64,000 nt of DNA from NCBI RefSeq assembly GCF_006716235.1, contig NZ_VFOR01000002.1, positions 620,001 to 684,000 of the forward strand. Direction: 5' to 3'. This DNA comes from Propioniferax innocua. Lineage in GTDB: Bacteria > Actinomycetota > Actinomycetes > Propionibacteriales > Propionibacteriaceae. The position numbers and the translations under genes were made by a program. Positions 29,775 through 37,090 of the stretch are shown one piece after another; positions within the stretch are counted from its first letter, which is position 1; each line of letters starts with the position of its first letter. Under the pieces are notes generated by a model. It did no database searches, had not been told where the DNA came from, and worked only from the letters and a program-made list of their open reading frames with translations.

Positions 29775-30089
29775 CTCCAACACGCTCGCCGGGACACGTC
29801 CGCGATCGTTGACCTGCATACCCTGAGCACGCGCCCAAGCACGCACCTCGGCCGGATTGAGACCGGAGGCGGAGGAAGACTTCGCAGCGCGGCGCTTTCC
29901 TCGCGTTCCGGAGGCCGAGGAACGACGGGCATTCTTCAGCCAGGGCTCCATCGCCTCGGTGAATTCCTCGACATGGGCAGCAGAAAGGTCAATCTCGTAC
30001 TCGACGCCCTTCCAGCCGAAATGTACTGTCTGGTCTGCGGAGGAACCGTCGATGTCATCTTCCAGAACAACATGGACTCGCTGAACCAT
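29754..30089 (-). CDS. lsr2: Nucleoid-associated xenogeneic silencer Lsr2
   Basis: A 111-residue H-NS-like protein that bridges AT-rich DNA and silences foreign genes. The N-terminal oligomerisation domain reads RVHVVLEDDIDGSSADQTV and VEYEIDLSAAHVEEF. A basic linker (RGKRRAAKSSSASG) leads to the DNA-binding domain, where the AT-hook-like RGR is in VNDRGRVPASVLEAY and the helix is NPAEVRAWARAQGM. ATG 30089 has AAGGAGC 6 bases upstream. A promoter is visible at 30119-30147. It is divergent from the MidA-type gene. Confidence 0.95.
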   Translation of the reverse strand: MVQRVHVVLEDDIDGSSADQTVHFGWKGVEYEIDLSAAHVEEFTEAMEPWLKNARRSSASGTRGKRRAAKSSSASGLNPAEVRAWARAQGMQVNDRGRVPASVLEAYREAH

Positions 30090-30118
30090 TGCGAGCTCCT
30101 TTCTTGTGGTCGTGCTGC

Positions 30119-30147
30119 ATCTTATGGCGAAAGCAGAGATCCGGCAA
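30119..30147 (-). promoter_or_regulatory. lsr2 promoter
   Basis: On the minus strand, TTGCCG (30142-30147) and TAAGAT (30119-30124) are 17 bp apart, close to SigA-type boxes. The transcript would have a leader of about 25 bases with the AAGGAG site. The stretch is AT-rich compared with its surroundings. Confidence 0.6.
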
Positions 30148-30178
30148 AGAAATAAGCAAATTTCAGAGAGGCCCCGCA

Positions 30179-31144
30179 TTGTCGGAAAATCAGTGGCACA
30201 GGAGGAAGTCGTCCGAAACGTGGCTGGACGCGTGGAGGTCGAGCGACTTCTGGAAGCGGAACCAGCCAGAATCACATTTTCACGGATTGGCCACGGTCGG
30301 CACACTGTTCGCCACCGCAGTCCTGCAACTGGCCCGAGAACGAGGACTGCGCCGGATCATCGACATCGGCGCAGGCCACGGCGCCCTGCTGAACCGACTG
30401 CACACGCTCGATCCCACACTGGATCTGGTCGGCATCGATCAACGCCCTCAGCCCCCCGGATGTCCGGGCACATGGTGGATGAGCCAGTGGTCCACCGATT
30501 CGTGGTCCCCGGGGTTGGAGCCCCTCGCCACCGAGCCCGCCCTGATCGTGGCGCTGGAACTGCTGGACGACATTCCGGCACCGGTGGTGCAACGCGTGGA
30601 CGGCGTGTGGCGACACCAGTGCCCAGACGGCTCGCTCGGCCCGGCCATCCATGATGCGGAGGTGTCCTGGCTCGAACACTGGTGGGACGAGGGCGTCCCA
30701 CATGCCGAGGTCGGGCACGGCAGGGACTCGGCCTGGACCGCCATCGCCCGAGCCGCGTCTCCGGGGAGCACCCTGCTCATGGTCGACTACGGACACATCC
30801 AAGGAGAACGGCGTCCGACATTCACAGCACATCGCGCCGGTCACATGATCGACCCCGCAAGGCTCGAGCCCTCCGACGTGGGATCGGTGAACCTCACCGC
30901 CCATGTGGCGGTCGACGCCGTCGACGCCGCGATGCGCAACGCGGGAGCCGAGCTTCACGCCATGGACCGCGTCCGCAATGTGATCGCACAGGTGGACTCA
31001 CTCGCACCGCACGCTCCATCTGCTCCTGATGCGCTGACAGACTTGGCTCGTCGCGGTGAGCGCCACTTCTACAACGGACCCGCGGGCGACTTCTGGTGGC
31101 TGTGCCACACAATGGGTCCATGCGCAAGACGCACCACCTCCTGA
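30179..31144 (+). CDS. SAM-dependent methyltransferase, MidA/NDUFAF7-like (PF02636 type)
   Basis: A 321-residue class I methyltransferase. The SAM loop is IIDIGAGHGALLNRL with the acidic residue at the end of strand 2 in VGIDQRP. LIVALELLDDIPAPVVQ matches the EFLDALP-like motif of the MidA group. The C-terminus has RRGERHFYNGPAGDFWWL. NDUFAF7/MidA proteins dimethylate an Arg of the complex I 49-kDa subunit. Here the next gene, overlapping by 25 bp, encodes a homologue of that subunit. The best start is TTG 30179 with AGAGAGG upstream, because SENQWHRRKSSETW begins there; the frame is open to 30089. Confidence 0.75.
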   Translation: MSENQWHRRKSSETWLDAWRSSDFWKRNQPESHFHGLATVGTLFATAVLQLARERGLRRIIDIGAGHGALLNRLHTLDPTLDLVGIDQRPQPPGCPGTWWMSQWSTDSWSPGLEPLATEPALIVALELLDDIPAPVVQRVDGVWRHQCPDGSLGPAIHDAEVSWLEHWWDEGVPHAEVGHGRDSAWTAIARAASPGSTLLMVDYGHIQGERRPTFTAHRAGHMIDPARLEPSDVGSVNLTAHVAVDAVDAAMRNAGAELHAMDRVRNVIAQVDSLAPHAPSAPDALTDLARRGERHFYNGPAGDFWWLCHTMGPCARRTTS

Positions 31145-32214
31145 TCGGCTCCCTGGGCGCCGCCGTTCCCGGCGCGCAACGCCTGGACCTGGGTCTCGAC
31201 CATCCGTCACACGCCGGGCTGCTGGAACTGCACCTGACAACCGAGGACGGCGTCGTACGCACTGCGGAGCCACGGATCGGCGCCATGCACCGTGGGGTCG
31301 AAAAACTCTTCGAGGTGCGCGACTACCGACAAATCCTCATGCTCGCCAACCGACACGACTGGCAGGCCCCCTTCTTCGGCGAACTCGCCGCCGCTCGATT
31401 GTTCGAAGAGATGATGGGGCTTCCCGTCCCTCCGCGAGCCGCCGCTCTGCGTGTGCTCCTGGCCGAACATGCGCGCGTCACCAGCCACCTGGGGCAGCTC
31501 TCGTGGCTGGCCCATCGCTGTGGCCACTCACTGCACGAGCACCGCGAGCAGTTGCGCGAGGTGCTTGTGATGTGGACCGGAAATCGCATCCACCCGATGG
31601 TGACACGGCTGGGTGGTCTGGCAGCAGAACCGGACGCTCGGGCGATCCCGGCTCTGGTCGAGGCGCTGGAAGCAGCCGCAGAGGCCACGTCCCGGCTCGC
31701 CATCGGTGCTGAATGCGAAGGGGTGGCGCCCGTGCCCGAGGGCGCGGTCGACGCGTGGGGCCTGTCCGGCCCGCTGGCTCGTTCCGCAGGTGTGGCGAGC
31801 GATCTCCGACGTGACGACCCCGACTACGCCGACGTGCTGGACCTCCTCGAAATCCACGCCAGCACCGGGGACGCCGCAGCCCGCTTCGCGCAGATGATCG
31901 GCGAGGTGTCCGACAGTGCCCGGATCGTGGCGCGACTGGCTCCTCGCCTCCCCGACGGCCCGGTCAATTCGAAGCTTCCAAAAATCGTGAAGCTTCCCGA
32001 AGGCAGTGGACACCTCATGCTCGAGGGTGCGTTGGGGCGGATGGGGTTCCGTGTCGTCTCACGTGGCCAGAAGACGCCATGGCGGATGAAGCTGCGCACA
32101 CCATCGTTCCAGCACGTCGCCGCACTGGAAGTGCTATTGCCTGGGACCCGAGCCGAGGATGTCGAGACAGCACTGGCCTCGGTGGGCTGGGTCGTCGGCG
32201 ACTTGGATAAATGA
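31120..32214 (+). CDS. Stand-alone NuoD-like protein (complex I 49-kDa subunit paralogue)
   Basis: A 364-residue homologue of NuoD/Nqo4/NDUFS2 without any other complex I gene nearby. The N-terminal hairpin reads LDHPSHAGLLELHL, followed by AMHRGVEKLFEVRDY and LANRHDWQAPF. The C-terminus has RMKLRTPSFQHVAALEVLL and GWVVGDLDK, like the NuoD ending. Aligned without gaps, the quinone-binding His (HPSTHG) is Ala32 and the quinone-binding Tyr (RxDY) is Trp81, whereas the Arg of LHRG, methylated in mammals, is kept as Arg58. It is therefore unlikely to reduce quinone. ATG 31120 lies inside the end of the methyltransferase gene. Its function is not established. Confidence 0.8.
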   Translation: MRKTHHLLIGSLGAAVPGAQRLDLGLDHPSHAGLLELHLTTEDGVVRTAEPRIGAMHRGVEKLFEVRDYRQILMLANRHDWQAPFFGELAAARLFEEMMGLPVPPRAAALRVLLAEHARVTSHLGQLSWLAHRCGHSLHEHREQLREVLVMWTGNRIHPMVTRLGGLAAEPDARAIPALVEALEAAAEATSRLAIGAECEGVAPVPEGAVDAWGLSGPLARSAGVASDLRRDDPDYADVLDLLEIHASTGDAAARFAQMIGEVSDSARIVARLAPRLPDGPVNSKLPKIVKLPEGSGHLMLEGALGRMGFRVVSRGQKTPWRMKLRTPSFQHVAALEVLLPGTRAEDVETALASVGWVVGDLDK

Positions 32215-32253
32215 GCGCACCGGGACAGATGAGCGTCCGTGCCAGATGAGCAC
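32205..32253. repeat. Degenerate 17-18-bp repeat spanning the NuoD-like stop codon
   Basis: Three imperfect units share ATGAGC (at 32211, 32229 and 32246). The TGA stop of the NuoD-like gene is in the first. Confidence 0.6.
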
Positions 32254-32309
32254 CAGCCCGCGTCCCAGCAAACGACCTTCACCGACAACGACCTGACAAA
32301 AGCGATCAA

Positions 32310-32330
32310 CCCGGACGGTCACCGTCCGGG
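32310..32330. terminator. Perfect 21-bp palindrome, terminator between convergent genes
   Basis: CCCGGACGGT-C-ACCGTCCGGG is a perfect inverted repeat with 10-bp arms around one central base. It lies 96 bp after the NuoD-like stop and 75 bp after the end of the minus-strand coiled-coil gene, so it can end transcription from both sides. There is no clear U-tract, as is usual in high-GC actinobacteria. The rest of the 190-bp gap shows nothing else. Confidence 0.7.
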
Positions 32331-32404
32331 CTGATGCACAACGTGAGCTGCTGAAAGAGGTGCGCCGATCACGTCCCCTCTGGCAGACGTGACGGCCAGA
32401 ACGC

Positions 32405-33106
32405 TCAGGCCTGCTTGCGCTCCTCGAGGAACTCTTCGGTGGGGAAGGCGAGACGCTGAAGATCGACGACGGTGGGGTGATTGCCCTCGACCCAGAGTTC
32501 CTCGGCGCTGGGGAGCTGCTCCCACAGTCGCGCAGCACGCCGCGGCAGGGCCACGACCTCGTCGTCATCGAGTTCAGCACGGAGCTCGGCCAGCTCGGCC
32601 TGAGCCTCCTCGAGACGGGCCTTGACCTCCTCGATCTCCTGCCGAAGAGCAAGGTTGTTGCCACGCAGCGACGACAGCTCGGCATTGAGCCGCCCGACGG
32701 TGCCGGTCAACTCGACGATCCGAACCTGCCCCTCATGGGCCTCAGCCTTCGCGGCGCGCAGACGCTGGCTGGCGTCCACGTTGGAGCGACGCAGGGCCTC
32801 CACGACCTCACCATTGCGGATGCGTTCCTCGCTGAGAGCACGGCCGTGGTCACGGGTCTGACGGATGAGGCGACGCTCGGACTCGAGCTTCTCGAAGTGA
32901 AGCTCGCGGAACGAAGTCACCAGCGCCCACAGACCGGCAAGGATGGCGACCCCCACGCCGGCACGCACGAACCATGCCGGGCCGAATGCGAGCCCCAGCG
33001 CGATGAGCGCCCCGACGCCCAACACGATCAGCGCACGGCGCTGCAGTGGAGTCACTCGGGCTTCAGAACGACGGAAGGTATTGGTATCAGCAGTCTCGTT
33101 TCCCAC
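32405..33106 (-). CDS. Membrane protein with long coiled coil, unknown function
   Basis: A 233-residue protein. Two membrane helices lie at about residues 24-62 (ALIVLGVGALIALGLAFG and AGVGVAILAGLWALV). A coiled coil follows from about 70 to 185, rich in Glu, Arg, Ala and Leu (for example LRQEIEEVKARLEEAQ). The C-terminal 45 residues are not coiled (WEQLPSAEELWVEGNHPTV). The GTG start has TATGAT 6 bases upstream and no ribosome-binding site. It lies upstream of no other gene in its direction. Function is unknown; a scaffold at the membrane is a guess from the architecture. Confidence 0.72.
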   Translation of the reverse strand: MGNETADTNTFRRSEARVTPLQRRALIVLGVGALIALGLAFGPAWFVRAGVGVAILAGLWALVTSFRELHFEKLESERRLIRQTRDHGRALSEERIRNGEVVEALRRSNVDASQRLRAAKAEAHEGQVRIVELTGTVGRLNAELSSLRGNNLALRQEIEEVKARLEEAQAELAELRAELDDDEVVALPRRAARLWEQLPSAEELWVEGNHPTVVDLQRLAFPTEEFLEERKQA

Positions 33107-33112
33107 GAATCA

Positions 33113-33118
33113 ATCATA
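33113..33118 (-). promoter_or_regulatory. Leaderless -10 box of the coiled-coil membrane protein gene
   Basis: TATGAT on the minus strand, 6 bases before the GTG at 33106. It is one of the clearest -10 boxes in the window. Confidence 0.65.
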
Positions 33119-33184
33119 GGTACCTTCGTCACGGAAGGCCATCCCACCCAAGTCCGGGACGGCCCGTGCGACATGGGCGGGCGC

Positions 33185-33733
33185 TCAGGTCCCAGACGCC
33201 TCATCGGAGAAACCGGACGCCTCATCGGAGAAACCCGAATCATCATCGGTGCCGGACCCGTCGGGTACCCGACACTGCCGCTCGAGCCACAGCCCGGAGA
33301 GCATCGTCACCAACCCGGCAACAGCCGCGACAGCACCACGGATCACCCGGTCACGGGGCCCGGCCGCATGGAGATGCTCCACGAACATCAACGCGAACAC
33401 CGCATACCCAGCGCCGACGATCGCCCCGGCCAAAGCCCCGGTCTTGCCGAGCACCAGGAACGTCACGGCCTGTTCGGGCTCCACCTCAGTGCGGGCGGTG
33501 CGGAAGCGTCGACGAGCCACGATCGCGGTCACCAGCAACACCAACGCGATGAACCACAGAACTCCCGGACCGACCCACGGCAACAACGGATCGGCCTTGG
33601 TGATCAGACGGACCGTGGCCACGATCAGCCACCCCAGCAGCCCACCGGCGAGCCCGGCAACGGCAAGATCCCGACGAGAGGTCAACTGCAGCGGCGTCGC
33701 CTGCCGAGAACCGGGATCCTCCGATCCCTCCAC
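33185..33733 (-). CDS. DUF3180 membrane protein
   Basis: A 182-residue membrane protein of the DUF3180 family, which regularly follows folK in actinobacteria. Four helices are visible (LAVAGLAGGLLGWLIVATVRL, LLPWVGPGVLWFIALVLLVTA, VLGKTGALAGAIVGAGYAVFAL, VIRGAVAAVAGLVTMLSGLWL). The tail is acidic and holds a duplicated heptapeptide (GFSDEAS). GTG 33733 comes one base after the folK stop, so I chose it over upstream starts. Function is unknown, but it is the last gene of the folate operon. Confidence 0.85.
   Translation of the reverse strand: MEGSEDPGSRQATPLQLTSRRDLAVAGLAGGLLGWLIVATVRLITKADPLLPWVGPGVLWFIALVLLVTAIVARRRFRTARTEVEPEQAVTFLVLGKTGALAGAIVGAGYAVFALMFVEHLHAAGPRDRVIRGAVAAVAGLVTMLSGLWLERQCRVPDGSGTDDDSGFSDEASGFSDEASGT
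33195..33236. repeat. 21-bp tandem duplication in the DUF3180 C-terminus
   Basis: Two 21-bp units (33195-33215 and 33216-33236) differ by one base. They encode GFSDEAS twice, ending 3 codons before the stop. Confidence 0.9.
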
Positions 33734-33734
33734 C

Positions 33735-34283
33735 TCACTCGACCTCGAGCGTGAGATCGGTCTTGCGGACGCCACTGGCATCCATGTCCTCCAAGAGCTC
33801 GACGATCCTGCCGTGCCCCGGGATCTCCCCCAACGGGTCGACGGCGGCCCAAGGGACGAGCACGAAGGCACGCTGATGTGCACGCGGGTGCGGCAGCGTC
33901 GGGTCAGTCTCCTGGCGTACGTTGCCAACGACGATGACGTCGACATCCAAGGTCCGCGGGCCGTTGGGCTCCTCACGATTGCGCCCGTACGCTGATTCGA
34001 TCGCATGAGCGCGTTCGATCAGGGTCCGCGGTGGCTGGGTGGTCTCGGCCACCACGACGGCATTGAGGAAGTCCGGATTGTCTTCCGGACCACCGATGGC
34101 TTCGGTCTCGTACACCGGAGAGACATCGACGACGATCACATCGGGGGTGTTGGACAACTCGTCGAGGGCACTTTGGAGATTGTCGAGCCGATCCCCCAGG
34201 TTCGCACCAAGAGCGAACACGACCTTGCGCAGCGGCTTCATGCCGCTCAAGGTGTCGGCGTCGATGGCATAAGGATGCGTCAT
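33735..34283 (-). CDS. folK: 6-hydroxymethyl-7,8-dihydropterin pyrophosphokinase
   Basis: A 182-residue enzyme that transfers pyrophosphate from ATP to hydroxymethyl-dihydropterin. The signature motifs are ALGANLGDRLDNLQSAL and NREEPNGPRTLDVDVIVV, and the substrate loop is PHPRAHQRAFVLVP. ATG 34283 has CAGGAG about 10 bases upstream; an upstream in-frame start seven codons earlier has no site. An N-terminal extension of about 20 residues (THPYAIDADTLSGMKP) precedes the fold. It lies 34 bp after folB and is followed directly by the DUF3180 gene. Confidence 0.95.
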   Translation of the reverse strand: MTHPYAIDADTLSGMKPLRKVVFALGANLGDRLDNLQSALDELSNTPDVIVVDVSPVYETEAIGGPEDNPDFLNAVVVAETTQPPRTLIERAHAIESAYGRNREEPNGPRTLDVDVIVVGNVRQETDPTLPHPRAHQRAFVLVPWAAVDPLGEIPGHGRIVELLEDMDASGVRKTDLTLEVE

Positions 34284-34294
34284 GACTCGGAACT

Positions 34295-34328
34295 CCTGGA
34301 TCACCGAACGGCCTGGATCACCGAACGA
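34295..34328. repeat. 17-bp tandem duplication spanning the folB stop codon
   Basis: Two 17-bp units (34295 and 34312) share CCTGGATCACCGAAC. The folB stop (34318-34320) lies in the second. The other copy sits just before the folK ribosome-binding site. Confidence 0.85.
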
Positions 34329-34731
34329 ACTGGCTGGACACCGCTGACCCTAGGCCACCGGAGGACCGGGAACGAAACACGGTGGCCGATACATCTGCCA
34401 CCGGGACCGAAACGGGCGCCTCGGGTTTGTGCACCACGACCTCAACCGCTGCCACAGCAGGCTCCCGCAACACCGTCTGCGCAATACGTTCGGCCAAGGA
34501 TTCGATGAGATTCAACGGCTCTGCGGCAATATCGGCCACGATCACCTTCGCCAACTCGTCGTAGTCGACGGTGTCGGTGATCGAATCACTCCGCGCCGCC
34601 TCCTCGTGGTTCATATGCAGATCCACGTCGACAACGAACTCCTGCCCGTTCTCGCGTTCATCCCTCAACACTCCGTGACGTCCCCGCGCCCGAATCCCCC
34701 GGAGGGTGATGCGGTCATGGCTCATGGTCAT
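34318..34731 (-). CDS. folB: Dihydroneopterin aldolase
   Basis: A 137-residue enzyme that splits dihydroneopterin into hydroxymethyl-dihydropterin and glycolaldehyde. It begins MTMSHDRITLRGIRARGRHG (the RGIxxxxxHGV motif). The substrate-binding Glu is in GQEFVVDVDL, and DTVDYDELA is present. The C-terminal strand is VEVVVHKPEAPV. The ATG overlaps the folP stop by four bases (ATGA). The C-terminus carries a 15-residue Ser/Gly tail beyond the usual end. Its stop lies in a 17-bp duplication. Confidence 0.95.
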   Translation of the reverse strand: MTMSHDRITLRGIRARGRHGVLRDERENGQEFVVDVDLHMNHEEAARSDSITDTVDYDELAKVIVADIAAEPLNLIESLAERIAQTVLREPAVAAVEVVVHKPEAPVSVPVADVSATVFRSRSSGGLGSAVSSQFVR

Positions 34732-35576
34732 CGCCCCTCATCGTTTCGTGGACGCCGCATCTGCTCGGCGACCCTGATCGCATCGGCATTCAGCGTGACG
34801 TCATGCGTCCGCACCGCCCAGACGCCACGGCCAGCCACCAAGGCCGTCACCGCAGCGGTGGCGGCGTCACGTTCCTTGGCCGGTCGCGGCCCGTCATCAT
34901 CGGCCAACAGCTCACCGAGAAAGCGTTTGCGCGACACCCCCAACAGCAGGGGATGCCCCAGCCCCACGAATTCTTCGAGACTCCGCAGGATCTCCCAGTT
35001 GTGTTCGGTGCGTTTGGCGAAGCCGAAACCGGGGTCGAGGATGAGGCGATCGGCCTCGATCCCCGCCGCCAACGCCGCGTCCCGCCGAACGGCAAGCTCA
35101 CCGCGCACCTCCGAGACCACATCGCCGTAGGACGCGGCCGCATCCATCTCATGGGAGTGAGCGCGCCAGTGCTGCGCAATGAACGCTGCACCCGAGGCCG
35201 CGACCACCCCCAACATGTCAGGGTCGGCCATGCCACCGGAGACGTCGTTTATCACGTGGGCACCCCGCTCCAGACAGGCCTCGGCGATCTCAGCCCGCAT
35301 GGTGTCCACTGAGATCAGGACTCCGGCCTCGCTGAGAGCCTCCACCACCGGCAGCACGCGTCGCGCCTCCTCCTCCACAGAGGTCCGCTCGATCCCGGGA
35401 CGGGTCGATTCCCCGCCGACATCGATGATGTGGGCGCCCAAACGCGTCAGCTCCAACGCATGCTCGATCGCGCGCTGATGCTGGAACCAATCACCCCCAT
35501 CGGAGAACGAGTCAGGGGTCACGTTCACCACGCCCATCACACGGGTGGGTCCGTGCAGGTCAAGGCGTTCGCACAT
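34728..35576 (-). CDS. folP: Dihydropteroate synthase
   Basis: A 282-residue TIM-barrel enzyme that joins p-aminobenzoate to hydroxymethyl-dihydropterin pyrophosphate; it is the sulfonamide target. Motif 1 is GVVNVTPDSFSDGG, motif 2 is DVGGESTRPG, VINDVSGG follows, and the pterin-binding loop is DPGFGFAKRTEHN. ATG 35576 has GGAGGAGG upstream and starts the known fold; the frame is open much further as a shadow of folE. It starts 20 bp after folE and couples to folB by ATGA. Confidence 0.95.
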   Translation of the reverse strand: MCERLDLHGPTRVMGVVNVTPDSFSDGGDWFQHQRAIEHALELTRLGAHIIDVGGESTRPGIERTSVEEEARRVLPVVEALSEAGVLISVDTMRAEIAEACLERGAHVINDVSGGMADPDMLGVVAASGAAFIAQHWRAHSHEMDAAASYGDVVSEVRGELAVRRDAALAAGIEADRLILDPGFGFAKRTEHNWEILRSLEEFVGLGHPLLLGVSRKRFLGELLADDDGPRPAKERDAATAAVTALVAGRGVWAVRTHDVTLNADAIRVAEQMRRPRNDEGR

Positions 35577-35588
35577 GCGCGTCCTCCT

Positions 35589-35616
35589 CCCCACGATCAG
35601 CGCCCCACGATCAGCG
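35589..35616. repeat. 14-bp tandem duplication spanning the folE stop codon
   Basis: Two perfect 14-bp units (35589-35602, 35603-35616) read CCCCACGATCAGCG. Because 14 is not a multiple of three, the copy nearer folP is read in another frame and supplies the folE TGA (35597-35599). It also supplies the G-rich start of the folP ribosome-binding site. Confidence 0.9.
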
Positions 35617-36178
35617 ACATCGCCTCGGCGCGCGTCGCCGCATTGAGCAGCTGCCCACGGACTGCGCTGGTGATGGTGCGCGACCCGGGCTTGTGCACCC
35701 CGCGCATCGTCATGCATTGGTGCTCGGCCTCGATGACCACGATGACGCCGCGTGCCTCCAAGTGGTCGACGAGAGCATCGGCGACCTGCCCGGTCAGACG
35801 TTCCTGGACCTGCGGGCGCCGGGCGTACACGTCTACGAGCCGCCCCAGTTTGGACAGGCCCGTGACGCGCCCATTCAACGCCGGGATGTAGCCCACATGC
35901 GCAACGCCGGTGAACGGCAGGAGATGATGCTCACAACAGCTCACCATCTCGATGTCCTTGACGAGCACCATCTCGTCGTGATCCACCGCGAAGGTGGTGG
36001 CCAGAGGCTCAGCCGCATCCTGCCGCAACCCGGCGAACAGTTCGGCATAGGCGCGTGCGACCCGATCAGGGGTCTCGATGAGTCCCTCCCGGTCGGGGTC
36101 CTCGCCGATGCCGATGAGGATCTCCCGCACCGCGGCGGCCACCCGATCATGGTCGTAGTCGCGTCGTGCGTCAGTCAT
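35597..36178 (-). CDS. folE: GTP cyclohydrolase I
   Basis: A 193-residue enzyme that converts GTP to dihydroneopterin triphosphate, the first folate step. The zinc ligands are in [11 protein letters not shown] and [11 protein letters not shown], and the catalytic loop is [32 protein letters not shown] is the usual signature. ATG 36178 has TACCAT 7 bases upstream, so the operon mRNA is probably leaderless. It heads folE-folP-folB-folK-DUF3180. In many actinobacteria ftsH lies just before it; here about 25 kb intervenes. Confidence 0.96.
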   Translation of the reverse strand: MTDARRDYDHDRVAAAVREILIGIGEDPDREGLIETPDRVARAYAELFAGLRQDAAEPLATTFAVDHDEMVLVKDIEMVSCCEHHLLPFTGVAHVGYIPALNGRVTGLSKLGRLVDVYARRPQVQERLTGQVADALVDHLEARGVIVVIEAEHQCMTMRGVHKPGSRTITSAVRGQLLNAATRAEAMSLIVGR

Positions 36179-36185
36179 GCGCCAG

Positions 36186-36191
36186 ATGGTA
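36186..36191 (-). promoter_or_regulatory. Leaderless -10 box of the folate operon
   Basis: TACCAT on the minus strand, 7 bases before the folE ATG at 36178. The divergent cobF promoter lies 33 bp away. Confidence 0.55.
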
Positions 36192-36224
36192 GTACCGACG
36201 CCCACGCCCGCAGCGACCGCGCCG

Positions 36225-36230
36225 TAGGCT
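36225..36230 (+). promoter_or_regulatory. Leaderless -10 box of cobF
   Basis: TAGGCT lies 7 bases before the cobF ATG at 36238. There is no room for a riboswitch in the 59-bp folE/cobF gap. Confidence 0.6.
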
Positions 36231-36237
36231 TGACCCC

Positions 36238-37080
36238 ATGGTGGCCTCCTACGAAGTGATCGGCATCGGCTGTGGCGGCGAGGACCAGCTGACGCTGGCC
36301 GCCATCGAAGCCATGAACCGCGTCGACGTGTTCCTCGTCCCCGACAAGGGTGATGCCACCAGCGACCTCCGCCTGCTGCGTCGACGCCTGTGCGAGCGGC
36401 ACATGCGTCATCCGCACCGGATGATCGAGATCCCCGATGCCGACCGCGGCCCGGACGCCCAACGCACCGCGCAGGAGTATCGGGCAGGAGTCGAGGCATG
36501 GCACGACCGCCGGGTCGCGGCCCACCTGGTGGCCATCGACGACCTCCTGCGCGCCGGAGCTTCGGACCTGCACATCGGGTTCCTCGTATGGGGGGACCCG
36601 GCGTTCTACGACTCCACCCTGCGCCTCGTGACACACCTGCAGCAGGTGCACCCCGCACCTGTACACGTGGAACCGGGGATCTCTGCGGTCCAGCAACTGG
36701 CCGCGTCACACGGCATCGTGCTGAACCGCATCGGAAAACCCGTCGTCATCACCACCGGGAGACGACTCCTCCAGGACTGGCCGATCGGCACCAGGAACCC
36801 CGAAGCCGACGCCGTGGTGATGCTCAACGGCAGATTCCCCGCCGAGGAACTCAAGGGACACGGCATCGAGATCCACTGGGGCGCCTACCTCGGCTCACCC
36901 CACGAAATGCTCGTGCACGGCCTCGTCGACGATGTGGCCGACGAGATCATCGACCTCCGGGAACGTGGCCGCGCCGAACACGGCTGGATGATGGACATCT
37001 ACCTCCTGCGGGCCCCCGAGACCCCAGCGGGCGAGACCCAACCGGGCGAGCCCCAACCGGGCGAGCCCCCGAGATCCTGA
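36238..37080 (+). CDS. cobF: Precorrin-6A synthase (deacetylating)
   Basis: A 280-residue SAM-dependent enzyme that methylates precorrin-5 at C1 and releases the extruded acetyl unit, giving precorrin-6A. It begins [20 protein letters not shown], and [24 protein letters not shown] and [16 protein letters not shown] follow, as in CobF. CobF belongs only to the aerobic route. The leaderless ATG start is fixed by the TAGGCT box. The C-terminus ends in a Pro/Gly/Glu repeat ([13 protein letters not shown]). It converges with cobN after 10 bp. Confidence 0.93.
   Translation: MVASYEVIGIGCGGEDQLTLAAIEAMNRVDVFLVPDKGDATSDLRLLRRRLCERHMRHPHRMIEIPDADRGPDAQRTAQEYRAGVEAWHDRRVAAHLVAIDDLLRAGASDLHIGFLVWGDPAFYDSTLRLVTHLQQVHPAPVHVEPGISAVQQLAASHGIVLNRIGKPVVITTGRRLLQDWPIGTRNPEADAVVMLNGRFPAEELKGHGIEIHWGAYLGSPHEMLVHGLVDDVADEIIDLRERGRAEHGWMMDIYLLRAPETPAGETQPGEPQPGEPPRS
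37028..37072 (+). repeat. 15-bp tandem repeat (3 copies) at the cobF 3' end
   Basis: Three 15-bp units start at 37028, 37043 and 37058 with CGGGCGAG(A/C)CCCAAC as the consensus. They encode [10 protein letters not shown] and GEPPR just before the stop. Reading frame is kept. Confidence 0.9.
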
Positions 37081-37090
37081 CCCTGGCCAG

